A DNA stretch of 64,000 nucleotides, from NCBI RefSeq assembly GCF_002994745.2, contig NC_037091.1, positions 25,983,789 to 26,047,788 of the forward strand. The letters run 5' to 3'. Below, piece by piece: positions 45,007 to 57,395 of the stretch; the first letter of the stretch is position 1; every line of letters starts with the position of its first letter. Source of the DNA: Rosa chinensis. Its lineage: Eukaryota > Streptophyta > Magnoliopsida > Rosales > Rosaceae. The notes beneath the pieces are model-generated. The model made no database searches and was not told where the DNA came from. It saw only the letters and a program-made list of their open reading frames with translations. Both the position numbers and the translations under genes were made by a program.

Positions 45007-45764
45007 AGAAAGCTAATTGCTATTAATAATAGGGAGTAGTTCTGCAATGAACCAATTGTTTTGTAGACCAACAGTTGTCATCAGGTTTTCCGTTACATTG
45101 ACCGCGTCAACTTGCACAGGACAGGGAAGATGAAACTGTAACGTATTAAGTTGCTACAGGGGCTTTTAGGAGAGAAGGAGAGAGGCAGTAGCATCGAGGA
45201 GGAGATAAGGTTCCAAGACTAAAAGTAGTCTCCATCGTCCTTCTCTACAAAACATCAAAATTCTCTTTGAACAAAACACCAATCTGCAAACGATATCTCA
45301 TTTTAGAAGGGCCGTTCCCGTTCTAACTTCATGGAGTAGTGATTGCAAGTTGGAAAGAAAGGCACAATAATTTTGAAATCGAGTTTCAGATCTAGTGAAA
45401 CAGGACGGAATAAGGCAAATTGTGTGGGTTGGTAGAGGCTAGACCTTAGCATGATTTTGTGTTCTGAGGTGGTAGAACACTTATTGAATTGTGATGCATG
45501 CTCTATTGTCTTTATGAATGAGTTTCTGTGTGATTTTGACGCATGCAGAACTTGTTGTGATTTTATGAAATGATGATTGTAAAAGAATGTTGTATTATTG
45601 ATTCGAGTGAGTGGCAGGTTTCTTTTCCAAATTCTCGTAGTGCTAGAGTTACATTATCAACGATGTGTTACATATACTATTGTGATAACAGGGTACTGGT
45701 CTCTTGAGTAGTATGTGTATAGTGCAGTAGTTTCAGAGTCGTTGTTGGGTTGTGTGCGAGGATG
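44511..45764. other. NUP43 3' flank, no further gene seen
   Basis: Probable NUP43 3' UTR (to about 44900) followed by sequence without recognised coding or repeat features, apart from poly-T at 44986-45003. The 5' limit of the decayed gypsy element to the right may lie in here; no 5' LTR was found. Confidence 0.4.
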
Positions 45765-46530
45765 GAATTCAGGAGATGGTTGTGTTACCACCAAGTGCTG
45801 TGGTGTGGATGACTAGTGCGGTGATACTAGGTAGGGTGCCGATATTAATTGTGGGTCTAGGCAAATTTCATTATGAAGTTTCGAGACTATCCTAGAATGT
45901 CACAAGGATCACTCGAGCTGCGGGTGTATCATTTTACCCACAGATTGAGTGACAGATTGATCGGGTGAAGTGATTGAGGGTATGTTGAAAGCATTTGTTT
46001 TGAACTTCAAAGTGAAGTTAAGACTAAGGTCTGCTAAACCTGTTGTGATTTTGGTGAGAAGTGAAGATTCAACATTTGAGTTGCTTTATCTCCTAGTGTT
46101 CCTGCTGTGCGGAACCTAGTGATGTGCTGCAATTACAGAAGTTGTGACGCATAGAATGTTTGAATGATCACCAAGTAGAGTGGTAGAGGGTCGTAGTGCG
46201 GTGATGCTAGGTATTGTACCTGTATCAGATGTTTGACCTAGACATGTTGTACTTTGTGGAGTGGGGACTATTCTAGAATGTTATGAGGAATTACTAGAAG
46301 TGCGAGTGCAATATTTTATCTGCTGATTATTGGACTGACTAAATGAGGGAATCAGGTGTTGGAGGTGATATTTAAGGCATGCGTTTTTAGCTTCAAATGT
46401 GAAATTAAGACTAATGTCTATCAGAACAATTGCGATAGTGATGTTAGGTGGAGATTCGGTGTTTAGTTTTGCCATATCTCCTAGAGTTTCATGGCACTGA
46501 ACGTATTGATGTGCCTAGACTGAAGAACAA
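45765..46530. repeat. Ancient tandem duplication (period about 380 bp)
   Basis: Two diverged copies in tandem: about 45790-46140 and about 46170-46520. Matching segments include AGTGCGGTGATACTAGGTAG / AGTGCGGTGATGCTAGGTAT, GACTATCCTAGAATGTCACA / GACTATTCTAGAATGTTATG, AAGTTAAGACTAAGGTCTG / AAATTAAGACTAATGTCTA and TATCTCCTAGTGTT / TATCTCCTAGAGTT. No clear coding frame. It may belong to the gag/leader part of the gypsy element. Confidence 0.6.
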
Positions 46531-46559
46531 GTCTATGATGGAGCTAGTGTACTTGATTG

Positions 46560-49155
46560 TAGTACCGTTGAAGTGGAAGTTGGTGCGACTATCGTTGGTG
46601 GTCGGTTTGTATTCCAGATAGGACTAAAGAACAACGTTGAGTGAAAGTTTTTGATTTGTTTAAAAGTTGGCAAGGTCATCATGATGAGAGCAATGTTATT
46701 CGAGGGCTAGAGGCAGAAGTGAGGATGTGTTATTTGTCCCTGGACAACCGGTATTTCGTTATCGATGTCTGAGGTCAGATGTTGCTATAAGGATTAGGTT
46801 GTTCCTAAGACTGCTTTTGGGATTATGTACGGACATTTTGAATTGTCGTCATGTCTTTTAGTCTAATCAATGCACCTGCTACCTTTTAATAGAATTGATG
46901 AACCGCATGTTCAATCCTCACTTTGATATGTTTGTAGTATTATTCGTGGATGATATCTTGATTTCTCCAAATTTTTGGAGGATCATGATAAGCATTTTCG
47001 GATTGTGCTTCAGATTCTGAGAAGGGGAAAGTTTATGATAAGTTTGAGAAGTGCGAGTTTTGGCAAGAAGGGGAAGTTTACACCAAGGTTGTCGGACCTT
47101 TCGAGATTTTGGAGAAGTTATAGATTTGGCATATAGGTTGGCCTTACCTCCTAGTAGGTCTGGTGTACAAAATATTTCTTTGTGTTCATGTCGAGAAAGT
47201 ATACTCGTGATGAGTCTCTTGTGATTGATCATGGTACGATCAAGGTTAAAGCGGATGTGACCTTCATTGTTGAACCTGTTGTATCAGGATAAGTTAACAA
47301 AGCAACCTTGAAGTAATTGAGTGACTTGGTTAAGGTTTTGTGAAGTCGCTGCGACATGAGTGATGCTTCTCTAGTGTACAAGTGAGTATGAGAACGAGGT
47401 ATACGTATCTTTTGGTGGATTAGAGTACTTGATGAGGCTTAAATAGCCTCACAATTTAACCCTGCAAAATGTAGTTGTCAGTATAGGATAAGCAGGGATC
47501 ATTCAGTCCGGGGATTGTAGGGTACACCTACACAAAAAGGTCAATTAACAAATAAAAGAATAAAATGGGGGGTTTTGAATTTTGGTTCCTAATCTACTTA
47601 AAATAAAAACAAAACAAATAAAACTATATACAATGATCGACTTCCCTAACCTAGACCAATACCACTTGGAAATTACTAAGTGTAAAAACAGAAAATCCAT
47701 TTCAACATGCTACAAAAATGTGTCCATCTTAAATGCCTAGATAAGAGCCCAAATGAAAAGCCTCAGCGGATCAATCCATTTATCTGATTCATTCTAATGT
47801 AGGCTTGGATCGGAAAAGTCCTTACCAAGCCTAATACTACTAATTTTCGAAAACACTCAGCGTAATTCTCTTAACTAGTAATATTATCTAACTCTCAAAT
47901 CAACTCACACGTGCAAATTAACCATTACACATAGAATTTAACACGTAATTTGCAGAATCATTTAATCAGTAAAGCATGATATTTACCACTTGTTAGAACT
48001 AATTACTACCTGTTTAACTCAGCGTCTTAACAAATAACAATTACTCTTGGCAAATTAAGCAAACACACAAGAACACTCAGCGTGATTCTAGCATGCAAAC
48101 TTATGAACCTAACTCTGAAAATTACCTAAACACGTAAAAGGGCACAAGATTGTAACATGCATCATAAAAGAATTCTTGAAATAAACTCAATAATAAACTG
48201 AAAATCTCAAAAATATTAATAAAAATATTCTGAAAATTTCATGTCTCCAATTACACAACTCGCAAATTGAAACACACAAAACCGAAACAAAAATTATAAG
48301 TAGAGTCATAGTTACACTTTGAAGCTTTCCTCAGCGGCTTGGCAACAAGGTGATGAACTCGTCTCTGCTATGGTGGTGGAGCGTCCTTGACTCAGCGCCT
48401 TAGAGCTTTGTAGATTGATGGATGTTTGGTGTCACGGTCTTGTAGGTGATGGAAGTTTAAGGAGTGAATTGGGCAGAGTCTCGGAAAAGTTTTTGGCCAG
48501 GAAGTGATGCCAATTCAGTTCTTGATGTTGCCTATTTATAGGGGAGCATTGGTTGGCTTTTGTCGATCATACCCTTCATCATTGGACGGATGGGATTGCA
48601 TCGTAATTCCTTTAATTTTCTAGCTGAAACATCTCCTTTAAGGCCTTAACTCCTCTCATAATGGGGCAATTCCTTTAATTTCCAAGCTGAAACATCTTTT
48701 TCTTATTTATTTTCCAGTTGAAACATCTTTCTCTTTTATTCTTCAACTGAAAACATCTTTCTCCTTTATTCCCCTTCTTCATTGCTTGGTCAAATATCTT
48801 AATGCTTTATTTTATGACTCCATCATTGCTGTTTCCAAGAGTTCAACCAGGCAAGGTTTCCTACAACAAGCAGGAGAATATCAGAATTTTCTAGAGAAAA
48901 TAAAATGTAAAGACCGCAAAAACAGTCGACAGTGAGGAATCCTGATCCAGCTAGGATTTTTCATGAATTTTACTTTTTCCGCTTATTTCACTCCAAACAC
49001 TTAACAAGACTCTAAAAACGACTCAATGACTCAAAACACTAAACTTAAGGGAGAAACAAGGCTAAAATGGGGCACATATTCAATAATATCGTCACACTTT
49101 TTGCTCCTATCAGTACTTAAAATTTCAGGATGAAATTTCTTTAAGGAGGGTAGAT
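46560..49155 (+). pseudogene. Ty3/gypsy pol remnant with RT-to-IN internal deletion
   Basis: Broken frames show a reverse-transcriptase core near 46800-47060: TAFGIMYGHFEL-like sequence, MNRMFNPHFDMFVVLFVDDI with the catalytic FVDD box at about 46945, and KFEKCEFW near 47040. Within about 40 bp the homology jumps to the end of integrase: GPFEILE, DLAYRLALPPSRSGVQNIF, KVKADVTF, then a chromodomain-like CDMSDASLV. RNase H and most of integrase are therefore deleted. The frame has many stops and shifts. Solo LTR E splits the end at 47430-49112; beyond it FKEG and the polypurine tract AAGGAGGG lead directly into the 3' LTR at 49156. No 5' LTR was found. Confidence 0.8.
47430..49112. mobile_element. 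Solo LTR E nested in the gypsy element (TSD GTACT)
   Basis: A 1683-bp insertion beginning TGATGAGGCTTAAATAGCC and ending TTTTTGCTCCTATCA, flanked by GTACT at 47425-47429 and 49113-49117. No coding domain. The motif CTCAGCG recurs at least six times (about 47760, 47860, 48020, 48075, 48330, 48390). Orientation is uncertain. Deleting it restores continuity of the gypsy 3' coding end and polypurine tract. Confidence 0.88.
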
Positions 49156-51932
49156 TGTAATACCCTGAAAATTCGTTATTAATTTCTCAGAATTAATAAA
49201 GTGTTCATTAGTACGATTTCATGGTTCGAGATAGAGCGAAATGGTTTTGGACGATTAATTATTTGAAATACATATTTTAGGGGGGTTATGAAGTTTGAAT
49301 TTTTATACATTATGATTTTGTGAAAACTTCCTTCATGAAAATTGTAGAGTGCGTCGATACGAGTTCGTAGACATGTGGAACGCGAAAATCGGAGTTCATA
49401 TGAAGAAGTTATGACCTTTGGAAAAATTTTCCATTTTGGTTAAATAGGAAAAAAAATCAGAAGTTTCCAAAACGGGAAACTTTTTCTCTCTCTTCGGTCC
49501 CTAGCTCAGTTTCGCCTAGCCGACTTCACCGGCTTCGTTCTCCCCCTTCCGGCCACCATATACCGAGATTCTTGTCCCTATCTCTTCGCCTCACGCCCAT
49601 CTACAACCCTGTGAAGTTTCAAGACGTGGGTCGGCCTATGCACGACGCAGCAAGGCTAGGAAGTTTAGCGGCGACGCTGCAAATCACCCAGATCGGAGCT
49701 CACAATTCCGGCCACCTCAGGAGGTAATTCTTGGGGGCTTTTGAAGCCCAGAGGACGTAGAAGATTTCTCCCAAGGTGGCTTGCAACGATTCAGCCTGTG
49801 GAGCTCGAATTTGGAAGATTGGGAATCTAGGGTTCATCGGTTTTCAAAATTTATGAGGTAAATTCCGGCCAAATGGTTTTAATTTTGACTTTGTGCTAGT
49901 TATGAATGTTGTAATTGGAGTTGAAATGAAGATCTTTTGTGTTGGAAGTTTTGTCAAATTTTGACTTTGGGCCGGCGGCGGCACTGCCACTGTGGTGGTG
50001 GTTTCTGACCAATTCCGTCCACCCCTAGAACAGTTTCTGTTCCCCTTTTTAATCTACACATCGATACGATCATTTCGATATATAGTTTGTAATTTTTGGA
50101 AATTGTATGAGCAAGTTATGGATTTTCAAAGTTTTAGGGTTTTCGGTTCGATTGATGTTCGATCCGTGGGGATCCAGCCGTCCGATTGACTTGTAGTTTT
50201 TTTATATTGACCGTAGAAGTGTTCCAGAGAGTTTAGGCAGTCTCGGATGAAGTTCACCTCAACTGGCGTTACTTTCGGATTGTTGGATTGATTTGGGAGT
50301 TCGGAAATTAATTGTTTTTAGTGTTTGGGTACTAAATCAAGGTCGTATTTTATTAGGTGTTTGACGAAGTTGTTTAGACGGATTGTTACACTTGTGTATC
50401 TCGTATGGCATATGAAGACGCAGCAGGATTTTGAGGTGAGTAAATCTCACGTGGTTCATTTACGAACCGAGTTATTTAATGTTGGAATTGATTGATAATT
50501 GTAAATCATTTTTGAAAATAAAGATTTGTTTAAAATAATATGAACTCGATCGACTACGATTCATAGGGCTATGGCTCACAGGTAAAAAAATGAATTTAAG
50601 TATAAAATGAATTTTTGGGTTTTAATACGTATGAACTATAGTTGGTAATAGTGGTCATTCCTGCGTGAATGATTACGTGTGTGTGTATATATATATATTT
50701 ATTTACGTGGAATATATATATCTGGATGATGTGACATTGTGATATGTAGACTTTTAATGATTTATATTGTTGAAAGAGTGATTTGGAGTTGTGGTGTGAC
50801 ATTTGTGAGTCATGTGGGATTTGTTGAAAATGTTTTCTGATCTACGGATCTGGTGTCACGGTGGTGACAGTTTCTGATCTACAGATCTGGTGTCATAGTA
50901 GTGACAGAGGCAAGTATTATCGTAGGTTTGAACCTCGGCTGAGGTGGTAGGCTACGATTCAGTTAGAGCTCTAGTTTGTTTGCCATTGTATGTTATGGGG
51001 GTAACACGGGATTACTTATGACTCATGAATACGTGTTTTTAAAGAGAGTTTGTGTGGGTCTTTCTTTTATTGTTCAAGAGGGACTTGATTTTCATATTAT
51101 GGGTGAGTTGTGTTAATATGATTTATATCACTTTCGTGATGTATGTTATCTTAAGGGGTAAGGATGTCGAGTTTTGAAAATAAGTCATGTTGTGAGATGA
51201 TTTATTTGGAGTTGATGGTTGATCATCGACTCTAGTGTGAGTTGTTTGACTCCTTATTAATTTTCCTCTTCATTATAATGGTTGATTTTAAGTGTAATCT
51301 CCTGAACTAAAATTCTACTTAGGGATTACTGTGGTTTTGGGTTTGTATACTTGTGATGATTCCTGAACTAAAATTCTATGCAGGAATTACTAGTTTTCAT
51401 TTAGAATGATTTGATTTGTCACGGTTGTGACATGTGTGTTTCCTAAAAGGAAGAAGAAAAGGATTTTGTTGTTGGAATTAATCATTGTGTTGATTTATTG
51501 TTCTTGAGTTGGAAAGACGTTTTTGTGGTTATTTAAGTTTACTCACACGAGCTTGCAAAAGCTTACCTAGTTTGTCGTTTCAACCTGGTGTACTATTCCA
51601 TTGTGTAGGGGTTTTTGTGCAGGTTAGAATATCGAGTGATTGTCATCAAGCTGAGGGTTGGTTACTGTTGTAGCTTGGACGTTGAAGTGTACGTTAGTTT
51701 TATTCTTCCGTTGTGTAGAAAGTGTGTTTACTTATTGAATTGACATTCAGTTTAATTTCTAAACTCTTGTAATTAATATGTGACTCTAAAGAACGAGTCC
51801 GTATTGATGTTGGTGAGCTCGGTTTGCTTTAGAGCTTAATTTTAATGAAGAAATTTCTATGTGTTTTCTTGTGCTTGTTAGGTTATCACGTTTCGGATTC
51901 GAATTTCTTTATTCGAAATTCGGGACGTGACA
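49156..51932 (+). mobile_element. 3' LTR D of the Ty3/gypsy element
   Basis: A 2777-bp LTR starting TGTAATACCCTGAAAATTCG immediately after the polypurine stretch (about 49142-49150) and ending GGGACGTGACA. It is clearly related to LTR B and LTR C (start, the GTGTAGGGGTTTTTGTGCAG region near 51605 and the TGTGACTCTAAAGAACGAGT region near 51780), which ties those solo LTRs to Ty3/gypsy. The following five bases are GATAT; with no 5' LTR present the duplication cannot be checked. Its 65- and 68-residue ORFs are not genes. Confidence 0.88.
50854..51387. repeat. Hairpin array in LTR D
   Basis: Several short inverted repeats with recurring loops: TGTCAC (50854-50859) with GTGACA (50864-50869); GATC-TACG-GATC and GATC-TACA-GATC; ATTCCTG (51359-51365) with CAGGAAT (51381-51387) around a 15-nt loop containing AACTAAAATTCTA. 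That same loop sequence occurs 50-60 bases earlier (near 51304) with different flanks (AATCTCC and AGGGATT) that also nearly pair. Confidence 0.6.
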
Positions 51933-53035
51933 GATATAATGGCCTGGCATATTAAAGTATACAATATGATACTATAAGTATGCCATGGATTTGAGTTAAG
52001 TTGTTGAAAGTCAGTTGATGACCGAAACAATATCGCCTTTCCCGGACTCCGAACTTGGTTCAATACTGGGGTCGAATTTACAGACCTTCATATTTTTGTT
52101 TCTTGTTTATTTGTCCATCTCAATTTGATTATGTACAGTGAATCATGTGAGGCCATTGAAGATGATAGAGGTGCCTTCTTTACTTATAATGTTAGTCAAA
52201 ATAGCATACATAAACTATTTGGAGTGTTCATTAGTGAAACCGAAACACTTGTCATATATGTCAAACATTGATTAGAAGTTATTTGATTTCTACTTGTGTT
52301 TGGGTCAGTGTTGAATATCTAAACTATTATTTTGAAAAACCCATTATTCATTCTCATTGGTTAAACTCAACGGTTGCTTGTTTGTGGTTATATAAAGATT
52401 ATGTGAAATGAATTTGAGCTTCGACGGGTGTGTGGTATGATGTTATATTTTTACAAGTATAAGAACTAGTTAATCTGTAATGAAAAACTATGAAAAAGAA
52501 CAGGGATGGCTTAAGTTCACTGATTCCTGCTCATTTATGTATATTAAGTTGTTTTGTGTTTATGAGATTGGGACATGTGTTCCCATATAACATTGCCCGT
52601 GCCATTATGTCAATTGCGTTTTCTGTTGTGATGGTAGTAGTTAAGTTTTAGAACTAAGATTTGTTAGTTGTGAGAAATTTGGTACTTCAATTTTGCATTC
52701 CTGATTATGCAGTCTGTTGTGGGAGGTCATTAAAGTAGTTTTGTATTGTAAAATATCATATAATAATTCAATCACATATTGGTGTGGTGTTAATGTTGGG
52801 CTTGAAATCTTGGTAAACAAGGATTAGTAACTCAACCGGCTTGACATAAGTCACATAACCAATATTGAAATATGTTGATTTTGATTAAACACGAGTAAAT
52901 TTTCAACCTGCATACTTTGTATACAACTAGTGACTGTGGCAATAGTATCACATAAATTTTCAACCCACATTTTTTATGCAACTAGGGACTGTGACAATAG
53001 TATAGCATATAACAATGTTATTTTATAATGTGTGC
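51933..53035. other. No gene seen between the gypsy and copia elements
   Basis: A/T-rich sequence with no recognised frame. It does not resemble the copia 3' LTR at 59586, so the copia element lacks a 5' LTR at this place. Confidence 0.45.
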
Positions 53036-53039
53036 AGCA

Positions 53040-56000
53040 TATGAGGCCGAACACACCTGAAGAACCGAAATAAATACTTCCGATGACTAAGAATGGAGTC
53101 ACGGAGCTAATGAGTGTGACTGTGGCACGCAATCTGACCAGACTGAAGTGTATGAAAAATTTACATGCATTATGTTTTGTGTTAAATCTCTTCTCACAAC
53201 ATGGAGCGATGATGAGTCTCAAGAAGTGACAAATGTGGCTTTTGTATCATCACTTCTACCAGATTCTGATAGTGATGAGGTTTTTTATGATGATGAAACA
53301 AATATCCACTACAAACAACTCTACAAGGCTTGGAAGGCTACGTTACTTAGAAACTTGAGTATGGAGTAGGAAATTAAATTTCTGAGGATTGAAAAAGAAA
53401 AGGTGGAGCACATGGTAGAAACTTCACAGTCCGTGTGGGAACAAGAAAGAAGCAAGATTGTGAATGAGTTGACGGACTTGCAAGGTGACCAAGATTCTTC
53501 AACTTGGAAGGCTGAAAAGACTGAGTATCTCAACAGGATCCAAATGCTGGAACTGGATGTTAGGGGACAACAGGTCTTAAACTTGGATTTGTTGGCTAAA
53601 AATGAGTCTTTGCAAGATGAGTTAAAATCAACTCAAGAAAAATTCACCAAGTTTGAGGTCAGCTTTGGTGCTATGTCTAAATTGCTTGGTTCATGAAAAG
53701 CTCCTTATGACACTTGTAGGTTAGGATACACTGGAGAGAATTCCAAAAGTACTAAGTTTGTAAGAGCCTTAAGACCACTTGTAGAGAAGAAGGAAGCCTC
53801 TATTGATGACCATGTCACAATACTGAAGAACATAAAGGAAGGTCAGCCAACACACAATTATCAGGTAAAAGTTGACCAAGAGACTTCCACTGGTCAAAAC
53901 AGGTACACAAATTCTAGAACTTTTATTCCTACATGTCATCACTAGGGTAAGATAGGACATGTCAGACCTAGGTGTAATGAAAGACTGTTAAATTCACAGG
54001 TCTCTCAAGAAAAATGTACTGTTGAATCTTTACAGTGTGAACTTAGAGAACAGAAGGAACTCATTAGTAAACTAGCTGAAATGTTCTCTAAGAAAAGCTT
54101 CCAAATTGGAAGAGAAAAAACTATTTGGACCAAGAAAAATGAAAGTAAGTGCCTTCTAGCTCATGCTAACGAAATTGATGCTACATGTCTTTTGGCTCGT
54201 GCAAGTACAGCTGAACAAACTACTCATATTGAGGCCATGTGTTTGGTAGCGCTAACTGCTCTAGCAGACAAGCGACGAGATTTTTGGCATGTTGATAGTG
54301 GTTGTTCTAGATACATGACTGAAGACAAAGCCTGGTTTGCCTCCTTTTAGGATGAAAACACAACTGGTTCAGTCACCTTTGGATATGGGCGAAAAGCAAG
54401 TATTCTAGCTCGGGGCAGAGTTAACACTTCATGTATACCTAATCTCAAAAATGTGCTATATGTTGAGGCTTAACTGCTAATCTAATCAGGGTCAGCCATT
54501 TGGCTGATGACTATGAAGATGTGTGGTTTAACAAACAAAGATGTTTAGTGCTAAATCAGAAAGGAGAAGGTATCATGGGAGGTAAGAGATCTTTTGATAA
54601 CTGCTATCATATTCGAGCTAATGAATCTTTCAGCTTGCAGTCCTGTATGTCTGTGAGATCCATAGAGGAGACCTTTGAGCTTTGGCACAGAAGGATGGGA
54701 CATGTGAACTATCAGGACTTGTTGAAGTTATCTTCCAAGCAATGTGTTAGAGGTCTACCCAATCTAAATGGCAAAACCGACAAGATATGTGGTGACTGCA
54801 AAATTGGAAAGCAAACCAAGGCACCTCACAAGGTGGTGAACTCAGCAACAACCTCAAAGATATTGGAACTATTACACATGGATCTGATGGGATCAGCTCA
54901 ATCTGAAAGTATTGGAGGTAAGAGCTATATGCTAGTGGTTGTGGATGATTTTTCAAGATACACGTGGGTCAATTTCTTAAAAGACAAACTGAAACATTTG
55001 AGTCATTTAAGAACCTGAGTTAAAAATTGATAATTGAAAAGAAGTCATTCAATACTAGCATAGTTAGAGTAAGGTCAGATAATGGTACAGAATTTAAAAA
55101 TGCTGCCTTCGCTAACTATTTTCATGAGCTTGGTGTGTCTCATGAGTTCTCAACCCCAATCACTCCTCAGCAAAATGGCATTGTGGAAAGGAAAAATAGG
55201 GTACTACTGGACATGGCTCGAGTTATGCTACATGCTACAGATTTAAGTACACACTTTTGGGCTGAGGCTATAGGTACTGCATGTTATACAATTAATAGAG
55301 TCTTCTTAAGACCAGGTATAGATCAAATAGCTTACGAGATGTGGAAAGGTAAGAAGTCCAATGTAGGGCACTTTCATGTCTTTGGAAGTCCCTGCTACAT
55401 CTTACGAGATAGAGAGCATCTTGGTAAGTTTGATGCTAGAAGTGATGATGGTGTATTCCTAGGGTATTCTATGAACATCAGGGCTTATAGAGTCTATAAC
55501 AAAAGAACTCGAGTTGTTATGGAATCCATTAATGTCTCTATTGATGATGAATGTATGAAACAGGAAGAATCATTTGCAGATACATCATCCACCTCAGTCA
55601 CACCAACATCAAGCAAAGAAGTCCAAGCTGATGAAGATGAGATAACATATAACATTTTTGAACCAGCTCCTACCATGAGAAGAGGCTTCAAGCAGGTTCA
55701 TAAGGATCATTCTAGTCAGGACATCATTGGCAATGTATTAGATGGATTGACAACACATAGGCAAGCTGCGGCACAGGTAAGTCAAGGAAATGCACTATTG
55801 TGTTTTATCACTGAAAATCTGCTAAGCATGAATGTCATATCCCATTTTGGTTTCGTGTCCTCAGTTGAACCAAAAAATGTTAAGGAAGCCTTGTTGGATG
55901 ATCACTGGATTAGTGCTATGCAGGAAGAGCTGAATCAATTTACTAGAAATGATGTGTGGTACTTGGTACCTCGACCTAGTAATTGCAATATCATAGGAAC

Positions 56001-57395
56001 CAAATGAATTTTCAGAAACAAAAGTGATGAAAAAGGGAATGTGGTTAGAAATAAAGCTAGGCTAGTGGCTCAGGGTTACTCAAAGGTCGAGGGTCTTGAC
56101 TTTGATGAAACTTTTGCTCATGTTGCACGATTAGAGTCTGTGAGATTACGGTTGTCTATGGCTTGTCATCTCAGGTTCAAGCTGTTCCAAATGGATGTCA
56201 AAACGGCATTTTTCAATGGAATCTTACAGGAGGAAGTATATGTAGAACAACCTCAGGGTTTTAAAGATCCACATCACTTGGATCATGTATATAGACTCAA
56301 GAAAGCTCTATATGGACTGAAACAGGCTCCTCGTGCTTGGTATGAAAGGCTTTCTAATTATCTCATGACAAAAGGATATTCTAGGGGTCCAGTTGATAAG
56401 ACCTTATTTGTAAAGCAAGCAAAAATTGACATTACCATTGCACAAGTGTATGTTGATGACATTGTTTTTGGTTCTACATCTAAGCATCTTGTTAAAGAAT
56501 TTCAGTCAGTCATGGAAAGTGAATTTGAAATGAGTATATGTGGTGAGCTAACATTTTTCCTTGGATTACAAATAAAGCAGCTTAACACAGGTTTGTTTCT
56601 CTCTCAAACCAAATATGCTGAGAATTTGATCAAGAAATTTGGTCTTGAGTCCAAAAAGGTGGTAAACAATCCCATGAGTACCACTACCAAGCTCAGTGAA
56701 GACAAGGATGGCAATTCTGTTTATCCGACCATCTATAGGAGCATGATTGGTAGTTTGTTGTATCTTACTGCTAGTCGACCAGATATCTCTTATAGTCTTG
56801 GTGTTTGTGCACGATTTCAAGCAAATCCAAAGGAATCCCATCTGGAAGCTGTTACAAGAATTCTACGATATATCTAAGGTACTGTTTCTTGTGGAATATT
56901 CTATACCTTTGAAACTAATGTGAAAATTGCTGGTTACTCAGACGCTGACTGGGGAGGCAATCTCAAGGACTTCAAAAGCACATTAGGTGGCTGTTTCTTT
57001 GTTGGGAACAACTTGGTCACATGGCACAGCAAAAAGTAGAATTGAATCTCTCTCTCTCTACAGCTAAGGCTGAGTATGTGGCAGCCCATAGTTGCTGTAC
57101 ACAGATGCTATGGATGAAGCAAATGCTTATGGACTATGGCATTTCTCAAGGTAAGTTGACCATTTTCTGTGATAACACCAGGGCCATAAATATCACCAAG
57201 AATCCTATTCAACACTCTAGAACTAAGCACATTGATCTCAAATATCACTTCATTAGAGATTTGGTTGAACAAAAAATTCTTGAGTTGAGTTTTGCCCCCA
57301 CAGACAGTCAACTTGCTGACCTATTCACAAAGCCACTTGACACTGCTAGGTTTGAGTTATTGAGGAATGCACTTGGGATATGTTCAAAGTATTGA
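53040..57395 (+). pseudogene. Ty1/copia (SIRE/Maximus-like) gag-pol, multiply broken
   Basis: Order: gag coiled-coil region (53148-53696, LDVRGQQVLNLDLLAKNESL), zinc-knuckle remnant CHH*GKIGHVRPRC near 53934, protease with VDSGCSRYM (54290), GAG-pre-integrase (54660: ELWHRRMGHVNYQDLLKLSS), integrase (MDLMG, RSDNGTEF, QNGIVERKNR), reverse transcriptase ([11 protein letters not shown] at about 56450) and RNase H (SDADWGG, TAKAEYVAA, CDNTRAI), ending at 57395. Stops in gag frame: TAG 53367, TGA 53694, TAG 53943 (at the second knuckle cysteine), TAG 54348. Frameshifts: about 54470, between 54960 and 55000, and in a (CT)n run near 57045. Further stops: TGA 56005, TAA 56875, and two near 57036-57044. 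No product can be made. Many stops are explained by C-to-T or G-to-A changes. Confidence 0.92.
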
